A stretch of DNA of 64,000 nucleotides from Chlorops oryzae (lineage: Eukaryota > Arthropoda > Insecta > Diptera > Chloropidae): assembly GCA_020466095.1 (NCBI GenBank), contig CM035806.1, forward strand, positions 10,751,224 to 10,815,223, in the 5' to 3' direction. The translations under genes were made by a program, and so were the position numbers. The notes under the pieces are model-generated. The model did no database searches. It had not been told where the DNA came from and worked only from the letters and a program-made list of their open reading frames with translations. Shown here piece by piece: positions 33,301 through 44,700 of the stretch. The stretch's first letter is position 1. Every line of letters begins with the position of its first letter.

Positions 33301-34691
33301 TTTTAGAAAAACCTTGAAGTATAAAGTGCTCTCAATACAAATATGCATACTTACAGGTACTGAATTTAAATATTTTCTGTTGTCCTACTTATCTTTATCT
33401 AAAATTGAGTTTTTCAAACTCATTTCCAAGGCAAGAGGTTCACTGCGGAGCAACAATTGCCAAATTATGAGCAAAATCATTTTGGTCGCCCTCTCAAATT
33501 TTTAACCGCAACCCGCCTTCCCCGCCTGCACGATTATAACGTACGATACCCCGTTTTCCTCTTTGGCTCTTCTTCTCTTATTTCCCCTCGCTCTTTTGAA
33601 CCACTCATAAACTTGTAATTTTCCAATTGACAAACCAAAAAGCTCGTCTACACTAGGGGAAGCAAAAAACCAACAACAACAGCAAAAAAAAAACAAAAAA
33701 AAAGACCAAACTTTATGAAAATTTTGATGACAAATGCAGCGCAACTTTCATCCTCTTGTTGACAATTCGAAGAAACATTGTTATCCTTGCAGTTAAGCAT
33801 TTTGTTGCATTGAGGACGACGACAGCGACAATGTCGAATCGTCATCACGGTGCTGTGCGCCCCACAAAGTATGCTAAGATTTACGAAAACGAAAAATGAA
33901 ATATCGAGCCAACGACAATTCGCGCTAGAATCCTTGAGGCATATGCTTTATTTTACATCGGCATCGGCTCTTGACTGCAGCTATTCATTTTGCAAATAAG
34001 TGAAGAATTGTGTTCAATTCAGAGATGAAGAAAAAAAGGATTACCTCTTTTATTTATTTATGCAAAACATTGCACATGAGACACAAATCTGTGGGGCAAG
34101 GACCAAGAGTGGAAAAAGTGAATAACTTGCTTTGCGTTTTTGTATTTATTTACTTTTGTTTAAATTTTGGTGTTTTTTCTTTTTCTTTTTGTTTTTGAAC
34201 CGAACACATGAGCAAAGTGAATTTGAACAAATCCGAATGACTTCGGCATTCAAATTGAGATTACAGTGTAGAGAACGATTCAAGTCGACGTCAAAGTCTG
34301 CAGAACTCAACGTTCAGGAAGTAACTTGTCTAGCTGCCATTGACACGAAGAAAATTGCTCAAAAGTTTTTCTTTCAATGTTTATCATCTATTGTTTTCTT
34401 TTTTTTTTTTCACTTTATTCTGGGATATCTGTATCCTTTTTTTTTCATTGTTTTAAATTATTCGTTTTTAAATTTTCTCAATACAGAATTTCAAAATGAG
34501 GAATAAAGGGCTCCTCCTAATTAGCAAAATAGGTCGAAAATTGGTAGATTTGGCTATTTTTCTTCTTCTATTTTTCTTCTCCAAATCTTACCATTAGAAC
34601 AAAAAGGAAATATTTCAATTCAGAGCCTAAAAATATGCAATTAAATATTTAATATTATTTTAAGCCTTTGCTGGTGGTGAATAACTATCAA
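33301..34691. other. Gene-free stretch
   Basis: AT-rich sequence; some Phe-rich ORFs at 34010-34506 reflect poly(T). No domain, splice pattern or repeat end is recognised. Confidence 0.5.
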
Positions 34692-35196
34692 TACCCAGCA
34701 GAAATTATCCCCCTGACATCATCGATGAAGTCAGGGTGACTTTGGAGCCGGAACCCATGCGATTTAGAAATAGATAAGAAAATGTCACTGATGACTCCTA
34801 GCATGACATGTCATGTGCGATGGTGAAAAAAGAATTTGAGAATGAATGTCAATTTATGGAAACCAGTTGAAAACTCTCTTCTGTGCCCTCTCTTTGAATA
34901 TTTGGCAAATTTTTCCAAATCTATTTTTTAACAATTTTTGTTCGCCTCAGCCAGGGATCAAACCGCGATCTTCTAATTATGAGTTGAGAACTCGTCCTCT
35001 GCGCCACTTCATGCTAACGCTCAACTGACGCTAAAACCTTATTTAAATTTCAATAGCCAATGAGATTCAAGGACATGAACAGCACCCTTCTACGATGAAA
35101 TGTAGCCCAAGGTGTCACGCATGATACTGTCACCTATATGTCATCGATGACATCACTGATGACATTGTCATGCATGAGATAATTTCCCGCTGGGTA
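34692..35196 (-). mobile_element. MITE with tRNA-Met-like core, copy B (complete)
   Basis: The best-preserved copy, about 505 bp. The termini are TACCCAGCAGAAATTAT at the left and, reverse complemented from the right, TACCCAGCGGGAAATTAT, consistent with a TA target duplication and CCCAGC ends. Read on the minus strand, the core has AGTGGCGCAGAGGACGAG (A-box/D-arm region) followed by CTCATAAT at the anticodon position and GCGGTTTGATCCCTGGC (B box). This order matches initiator tRNA-Met, with CAT as the anticodon. Flanking the core are ATGACATGTCAT-type palindromes and TTTAAATAAGGTTTTAGCG. No ORF. Confidence 0.75.
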
Positions 35197-35782
35197 GTTT
35201 CTATCTATTAAGCAATGCATTACAAACGTTTGACGAATAGGTACGGGAGTGTGCGTTGATAGGAAAATAGTAAATTTTATTGAAGTTTAGGTATGTGTTT
35301 TAAATGAAAAAAAAAGTGCTTTAAATTTAATTTGAATAGCATAATGTTTATTGAAACAAAAGGTTAGGAAACACAAATTCAACGACTAATTTGACTTAAG
35401 CGGAAAACTGCGGAATTGCAGAAGAAGAGGAGCATTTTGAGGAAAGACTGACTCTTGAGAAAAAACTCATTCAAAACTATGTCGAGAAACCCTGACCGAG
35501 AAAGATGGCAATTTCCCCATTAAATTGTGTTATAACTATGGACCTTGAACGATAAATAAAAAAAAAAGAATTTTTTTTTAAACAAGAAAATGAAGAAGAA
35601 ATAAACGAGTTCACTTCCCAAAGAAATATTCGAAAATGCTACGTCAATCGAAATTTAACATTTAATAAAAATAAAAGAACATTTCTTTTTGCTCATTTCT
35701 TGATAAAAAGATTTTTTATTTTATTTTATTTGATTTTATTTTATAGGGGGAAAAATTCTGCAATCCTTAAAAACGGAGCATA

Positions 35783-38700
35783 ATGGAGAAGGAGTTCATC
35801 ATACGTGATACATTTATGCAAGATTTCGAAGATATACGAAAACTACTCGGATCTCATGGAACGTCATACATTGGTCCAGTCCGTGGTGAAAATCAATCAA
35901 AAGAATCCTTCTTTCGACACTATGCAACGTATCGGCTATTGGCATATCCAGCACAGAAGCCCGATGAAATTGTGGGTTATGCAGAAGTTCGAAATTATCC
36001 ATACCTATATGCATTGCCCGGAGAGTATTGGATAGACCTAATGAACAAATACTATTGGTATGAATCCGTTCTCTGGCTTTCAGCACTGTATGCCTCCTCT
36101 CATAACTTCTCTGAAATTTCAGTCTGCCCAAGAATATGTCCGTTACGAATTCACTATTTTTCAATTATTGCATAATAACGAATAGCTACAATCCGAATTT
36201 ATTGAAAAGTCTTCTACGTGAAGTATTCTTTCGAAATGATCAATTGCGATTCATTCTGATCGTTGAGCCGCCGAATGTTGATTTACTGGATTACAATAAA
36301 ACTGAGAAAGAATGTGAGTAACGAAGAAGATGGTTTTTTTTTGTAAAGTATTTGAGCGCACGAATGAAGGAATATTTGTATTTTGTCCATGGAATTTTCT
36401 CCTGCATGACAAATTCATCAGTGATATCATCGATGACATATAGGTGACAGTATCATCCGTGACACCTTGGGGTACATTTCATGGTAGAGGGGTGCTTTTC
36501 ATGTGCTTGAAGCTCATTGGCTACTGAAATTTAAATAAGGTTTTAGCGTCAGTTGAGCGTTAGCATGAAGTGGCGCAGAGGACGAGTTCTCGACTCATAA
36601 TCCGAAGATCGCGGTTTGATCCTTGGCTGAGGCGAACAAAAATTGTTAAAAAAATAGATTTGGAAAAATTTGTCAAATATTCAAAGAGAAGTCACAGAAG
36701 AGAGTTTTCAACTGGTTTCTATAAATTGACATTTAGAAGAGATAAGAGAATGTGCTGCTCTCAAATTCTTTTTTCGCCATCGCACCCCCTAGCTGGACAA
36801 ATGTCCTGCTAGGAGTCACCAGTGACACCAGTTATAACCATCACTTACAGCTAATACTACGTAGCGCTGCCAGACTTAATATTTTTAATCTAACTAGCAA
36901 TTAGTAGATTATTTTTAGCTGTTTAAATTTCAGATAATGAAAACCAGACAAAAATGTCGCGTCCGTAGCCATTATGTCGCGTCCGTAACCACTATGTCGC
37001 GTCGGGAACCATAATAAAGAGAAAAACTGGCGCGTCCGTAACCATTTTGTCGCGTCTGTAACCATAATATAGAGAAAAAATGTCGCGTCCGTAGCCCTTA
37101 TGTCGCGTCCGTAGCCATCAACTGTCGCAATTTTGGGGGCAATGAAAAATTCGCGTTTTTTTTTTTTTTAGTATCCAGAAAGTGGCTCAAGAACGGGATG
37201 CACTGAAAAAGCATTTAATTTTTTATTTTCTTTTTTGTTGAAAAATTTTTCTCGGTGTAAAATTGTAAAAAAAAATATCGATTCTTTTATTAAATATCAG
37301 TAGCCGATTGTTTCATCCTTTAGTTTTCGAGACATAAAATGTTGAAAAAGGTCTCAATAAAAAGGATTTTTCAAAAATATTTGCAGGACACTGCGCAATA
37401 TGAAACTAATCTCGGTTTCGATAGCGCTTTTTGGATAGTGTACCAATCCACATCCACAAATCAACAAGACTTTGAAGCCGCAGTCGGCTATACCCATTAA
37501 TCCTTTTCTCTTTCAATAGCGACACGTTTGAATTACAATATGTTTGAAGGAATATCGGAAGTTTACTATCCATGCATCTTCAGTTATGAGTCCTGTAGGA
37601 ATACGCAAAAAGTTCATGTAATTTCACGGGCGACTGTAATTGTTAAAATGACCTATCGAAAGGCTTTGTAAGTAAAAATAATCGAACCCTGCTCTGGTTT
37701 CCTTTAGTCTAAATTTTTTATTTTTTTTTTTTTTTTGTTTAATAAAGTATCGAAAATAACTTTCAGACCCGAGGACAATGATGATATTATTGAAGTTATT
37801 GATTCGGAGAAACCTGAGCTACGGAAAGTATTTGGTGATTACTTTATCGCTCAGGAGCTACTCCGCCGAGGAGAACAACATACTATGCTTATAGTTACCG
37901 AAGTAAGTAACAGTCTAAAATGATTTCGTAGCTCGCCCACATGATATTCATACAATTTCCATATCCTTGTTTCAGGTTAATAATCAAACAGCAGGTTTTG
38001 TTTGGCTAAACGATAATGTGGATATTAAACTTATAATTGAAAATTACGAAATCGATGCGCTCCACAATCTTATAAAATATGATCCCGAGAAACGAACCCA
38101 TCGCATGTTGGTCGAAGTCGGGTAGGTAACTATCTACAACAATATGATATCAATCTTTGAGTCACAATATTTCTTCTTCTGAGGATATTTTATTTGCTAG
38201 AATTTAGTTCAGATTTTTCTATATTTTTTCCCCCCCGATCACTTTCAAAGTGTGAAGATATAGAATTCGAAATATCATTTTATTATTACTCTGTGACTAT
38301 TATTTTTTTTTCTTTATTATTTTAATAAGTTTATTTTGTTTTTGATTCGAATTTAATAGTTTTATTTTTACTATTTAATTTTATTTCTTTTTTCAAAGAA
38401 TTTTTGAAAATTTTTCGAGCTCTTTGGAATAACCAAAAATTCACCATAGGATTATATGTGCTCCCTGAATATGCAATCATTTTTCACATGTTTTGATTAT
38501 AATTCTCAGAAGCTCAAAATTTGGTCAGGCTAGTACACTGAGAAAAAATCAAACAGAAAATTGGTTAATTCAAAAAAAAAAAAAAATAAATAAGAATTTT
38601 TTAATTTTAACAATTTTTCTTCTTTTCCTTCTGAATCAACTATATTTGCAGTTGAATTGACATGATAATTTTCAAAAATGCATTTAAATTGAAATTGTTG

Positions 38701-41700
38701 AACCTAACCACCGACAAAAATGAAATGACAAGATAATTTTTAAAAAAAAAAAATGTACTAAAATACCTATAAAAAAAAAAAGTAAGATTGGAACAATTTA
38801 TTTCAAATTCAAAGCAAATGGCCACATAGCCCTCTGCTGAACATAACCCCAAAAAAAGCCTTCGGGTGGACTACACCCGATTGTGTTACTCCGTCGTCGT
38901 GTGACTGCTTTCGCAATGCTTAAAAAGTTCTAAGATGAATAAATATCTTTCATGTCCTATTTCATAAAACAAATGAGAATTATACAGAACGAAATGAAAT
39001 GTAATTAAACATATTTCCTTTTAAATCAACCAATAATGTTGTTGGCTCAAACATTTTTCTGTTGAAATATTTTTTTTCCTGCTCGAAAATCAAAAAGACT
39101 GAATAACAATGCGCCCTTTTAAAAAATTAAAAAAAAAATCATGGCTACTTTCGCTCAGTGTAGCAATCCGACTGCGTGTTAGGGATGTCAGTCCTAGAAA
39201 TATATCGAGAAAAGTAAATTCCCCGAGAATATTCAGAATGAGAATGCATCGATGTTCAATCCGCATCCCTACTGCGTGGGGGGTTGGGGGAAATTTTTCG
39301 ATTTACCATAAATTATTTAGACTTTCAATTAACTAACAATGTTGGGTTGCTACGGGCCTGATATAATCATGTTTTAACATTGAAACTTTTTAGGCGGTGA
39401 TGAGTCACAAGTCACGACGCGTCGAGACAAAAAACGGCAGTTAAACTGGGGAAATTTTTTTTAAAACCAATTGTTTAAAATTATATTGTACATACATATA
39501 TGTGCTATCTCTCGAGGTGACGTAAAAGCACACTTCGTCTAACCCTTGTATAATTCTGTACATTCAAACATTTCGCATTTCTCGTAAATCATTCAATGTC
39601 TCTTGAAACTAATGAGAAATAAAGTTTTTTCTAAACTTATATACTCTCAATCGATTGCTGCATCAGTCAATATAAGCCTTGTTTCTCAAGGTCTTGGGTT
39701 CATACAGAAATATGTCAATCGACATAAAAAAATTATTTACAAAAATTTTGAATTGTTCCGATTTATTAGCAAGGGTGCGACTTGTATCTAACCCGTGTGA
39801 GTTCTGTAGATCAACTTCTTTATTTGTAAATCACATGTCTTATAACTAGGTTTCTTAAAGCTAACATGGTGAGTATGAAAGGTAAGTTATAACATAGGGT
39901 AGTGTAGGCATGCTTAGTTCTCTATATTTGTGTAACATATATATCAATATATAGAAGATCACTTTTCTGCAGCGCGATCGCAAAAAAGGCGATTGATCGG
40001 CTTTTTACACACAACACTGTGCTTGAAGTTTTCGAAAGAGATTATGTGGGAAAATATGGAAAACAAGACGAGCTAAGCTGTTTAACGTAAGTATATTACG
40101 ACATGATGTCATTCGTCCTGATACATATGTTAACAATAGTTATAGAAAAAAGATTTTGTTCATTATTTTTCTTTCATATACTTTTAGAATATGTATGTAC
40201 CTACACTTGCTATATATATTTTTGGTCACATTCGTAGATGAGATTCTCATAAAAAAATTAACTTTATTTAGATTAAGTAGCAAGTCAAATTTACGTGTGC
40301 AGTCAATTGATGGCGAAATCGCGACCACAAATGATATCGGCAATATCCGTGAGGAATACTTGTATCTGCTAGATAAAATCAGCATCCGTAAGAACGAATA
40401 TTGTTCGAAAATAAAATTGGGCTAATTTTCGATAGAGAAAGAAATTTTGAATAATTACAGATTTGCAAGCGCATACGCACTATTCGTATCACTTTAAGAA
40501 AGACATCGAAGTTATATTCAATATTCCCGATGATATCGCTATCGGTTTTGGCTCCGATTTTGAGTGTGATCTTTTGCCCGATAATTCGAATGTCTTTGCT
40601 CTGCAGCTATTCGGTATGCAATTGGATAGCAATGATATGCGCCGTATTGCTCAAATATTATCCGCTGCGTTCGCTGCCTATCCGAATCGTGATTATTGTG
40701 TTTTCTCATATCCCTTCGGGACAAAAATTACCGAAAATATGCGCTTCATACTCAAGTATTTTTTGGTATGATACATCAATTTATTTTATACTCATATATA
40801 TATATTGGTATATAGACAAGGGCGTATTTACAGTGGGGCAACTGCCTTCCTAACTGAAAATCTGTAAACGGCCTTGTACATATATGTATGCCTATATGAA
40901 TTTATATAGATATATATATATTTTAATGAAAACTATTTTCCATTGCAAGCGCATTTATAATCGGCCCAGCAGTTCGATTACTGATGAACTTTGGATAACG
41001 CATCGCAGCGCTATATTTGGTGAGATCACCTTGCATGATATACGGCGTGAAGATGTCGCAGATATAAACAGAGTTATGCTTCAAAATGTTATGGTTTATT
41101 ATGATGAAGTGAGAAGTCCAAGCTTTCAGCGGTCATCGCGAAGTAGCGTCAATTTTACACAGACTGCTATGGTGAATAAAATAATCGATGATGTTTTTAA
41201 TGTGCCATATTCGGAATATACCGTTAAAACAATACGCTGCGGACGATCAGATGAGCCAGCAGAGAAGAATGTCCTAGTGGGATTTGTCATTTTACGGCAA
41301 GCTGAATTGTTTTTTTTTTTTTTTTCTTTTTCTATTGATTTTCATCATTCGGGCTCGGAAAAATTCTTTAAAATTTACGAAAAATGCGTTAAAACTCATG
41401 AGAAAATGCTAATTTGTCAAGCTCGATCTTTGAAAAATATCCTTAAGCTCGTATTTTTTATAGTTTTAAACTCATTAAAAACATTTTATTTTGTGGTGGT
41501 TTCTTCGTATTCGATGCAATTTAGAAAATATTATTTAAAATGATTAGTTAAAGATTTTATAAGGATGCATCATCCAAATGCTTGAACTTTGACACTACTT
41601 TAATGGCATTTTTTCATCGATTTTTTTTTTTTTTAACTTAGGACTATGTTTATTCGAATCTTCTTATTTATAAATGAACTAACAATAATCTTAGAATCTA

Positions 41701-44700
41701 TAATCTAATTTTACATACACTTTACAAGAGTTTCGGTTGTAAAGTTTCTTGTATAAACGTGCAACTCGGAGCGGTTAAGAACTCAATATAGTTGTTTGAT
41801 AATTATGTGCCACGGATCGGGCTTAAATAATAAATTTTTTATTTAATATTTAATTTTTTCATCAGATTTGAACCCGATTTCTTTGAAATCATTACTTAGC
41901 AAACTAAATTTTTTTCCGAGTCCTATTCATCATATCTATTCATCATATTCATTCTAATAAAATATATCTATTTTTTAGGCCGTTTCGTAAGGCGCATTTA
42001 CTTACATTGCATTATTCGATGCAATCTCAATTTTATTCGAACTTTATTGGAGGAGAGATTGTCACATTGCGCTTGCATCCGTTTTATAAACATAATTATT
42101 ATATCATCTTTCGAGAGCTTACACGTCTGACGCAATATTTCCAATATTTTTACTTTCAATCATTGCAGGTGAGTGTGGTCGTCCTGTGAAAATAAGATTA
42201 CGAGCAAAACTAAAAAGTGCTCAACCAGTTTGGCAATATATAATATTTGAATTTATCAATTATAATCAAAGCTAAGGTCACCACCACTTGCACTATTTTT
42301 CGAATTTTTCACGTATGTAGCTACGTGTGCTTGAGCGAGTCATATGCAGGAAATGTGAATAGTGAATCTATACTCTTTCTCTACTGACTGCGTCAACAGT
42401 ACTACTGACCAGTTAAACCCGTCGCAATGCTTTGCGTTATTGACATTTAACATTGAGTTGTCATTGAATGTCAACAGTAGACCGAAAAACTATTGACAAA
42501 CTATTGACGTCGGTACTATTATGTAGACCAAAGTAGTACTCTTTCCCTTTATAAGGAGACACGTAGTTGACATGGTCAATAAAGATGAACAATACCTCTT
42601 GACAGTACAGTTTCTCTTATGAGACCGCCTATAATTACTTTTGACGTTGGAACTAGTTCTCTTGTCTATATTGACGTCATATAGACATGGGCCATATGGC
42701 GACAGGTTTCCTTCATGGTCATATGCACTGAAAAAAAAATATCTATAGCGTAAACAAGCAATAAAGTACGAAGTCTATCGCAATGCTTTTTCATGTTAGT
42801 TTTGTCTTTTGTTATTCCGTCGCATATCAAGTATTGAGTTCGCGAAATATATTTTCGGAAAAATATGTATAAATAATTTCTGTAAAGCCATTCATTTTTA
42901 ACGTGTACGCAAAAACAGAGCGGGAGCTTTTGTTTTATTTGTTCTCAAAGCCAATTGAGTGAAATTGCTCATTGAAACAGACGCTGTGCAATACTCCCGC
43001 CTATGTGAAAAAGTATTACACTGGTGTACACTAAAGTGACCCCATTTTTTCCGAAATAGCAAATTGGATCGCGAAAAAAATTTCGCTCCGATCCCGCTCT
43101 TTAAAGATTCGATTAAATCCGAGAGAATCGGATTATCTGCTCGCTTAGGTCTATACACCGATTTTTAAATAAAAACCTCTTCATTAAACAGTGAAACCTT
43201 TTTAACTGAGATCTCAAGAGACCTGGAATAATTTATCACTTATATAGGTTTTTCATTTACTTAGTTTCCTAAAAAGATGGGTTAATGGGAAAACTACCTT
43301 AGTTAAGGAGAGTCCCACTGTGAAAGGTCGAAATGCTTATTTCTCGTATAAATACGTTGACAACAAATAAGTACAAATGTAATAAAAAAGAGGACATTTT
43401 ATGTCACTGATGAACAAGGCAAATATAGAGATATACAAACAAACATATCGTTACTTCTTTAAACTAGGATAAGGTATCCCACCTATAAGAGTTATTTAGT
43501 TATGAACTCCCAATGCAAAAGTGCCTGGACCCTATGACAACTATCAATAAATAGAAGTTTTGTCACACTCAGTGGTGTCACAATCCGATAGCTGTTGGAA
43601 TTTTAGTCGACTGAATTTTTATATATATCTGATAGACAGCCGGATAAAATAAGGTTCTGTACAATTAAGAACCAATAATGGTTCCGATTCAAAACCAAAA
43701 ACAACAAAATTTCTAAATTCTGTATGAAATTTTGATCGGTTTTAATTCCGATTCCCCGACAGCTATCGGATTCTGTGGCACCCCTGGTTATGTCGAATTC
43801 AGTTAAGCAGTTTTCACCGTTCTTAGGTACAAACAACAATAAAATTAAATTAGCTTTTTGACTAATACTGTATTTTTTAAATGGATTCTTCTGAAAATCT
43901 TCTTCACAGCAAAATGTCAAAACGTTTCCAAATGATTTATTAACCTTTATGCAACCAGTCGATCCGAAGCACTATAAAAAAACGAATGCATCTATTCCTG
44001 CCTTCGATCCAGCGGACGGTGCACCAGATAAAATAGACTTGTTTAATCGTTTGAATTATGTTACCGACAATTACGCTGTCTACTGGCATAATCTAAATCA
44101 GATTGAATTTTCCGGCAGTGAAAGACCATTGGTCATTATTGGGCTCTCCCCGATTTGTAAAGCATTTTTGAGGAGTTTAATTCATAACTGGAATATACCA
44201 GGGTAAGTCTAAGACTTTTACAATAATCAGCAAAACTTATTGTTATTTATCCCCCCCCACCATATCTAGGAATGAAACGCCCAATAAGAACAGTTGTTTG
44301 CCACTGTTGAGAGTTCTAGTCGTGACTCCACCTGGTGTTATCGATGCTGAATACGATACCGAGTTGGTTTGCAAAATATGCCAGAATAAAGGCGATACTT
44401 GTTATATCGACAGCACCAATTGGAGTGATTTTGTTGGAGATGTTACACGGCGTATGGATATACGGAAATATGTTAGCATAACTGAAGGCTATATTGCTCG
44501 CATTGATCGGTAAGAGGGATATACTACAGTGGGATATATTACTATTTCTTTAATTTTCTTTATATACACGACGGACTTTGTGCCGAAAGTATATTAAGTG
44601 TATACGTACCTTTCTAACGACCAGGAGTATTTCGAATTCACCGTACAAAATATGCTTACAATGGTTAGCGTCAACAGGGGAATCGATGAGCGTCCATTCT

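Noticed and set aside
37172..37497. Extra CFAP61 exon between exons 2 and 3 (acceptors at 37171 or 37386)
   Set aside because: Both acceptors put the phase-1 junction into a stop codon, whereas joining 36313 directly to 37520 keeps phase and alignment.
42340..42720. TTGAC/GTCAA-rich patch in CFAP61 intron 10 as a regulatory cluster
   Set aside because: The motif is frequent but irregular, and similar GTTGACGTT motifs occur in MITE ends at 59.4-60.3 kb, so a degraded element is as likely; no boundary could be fixed.
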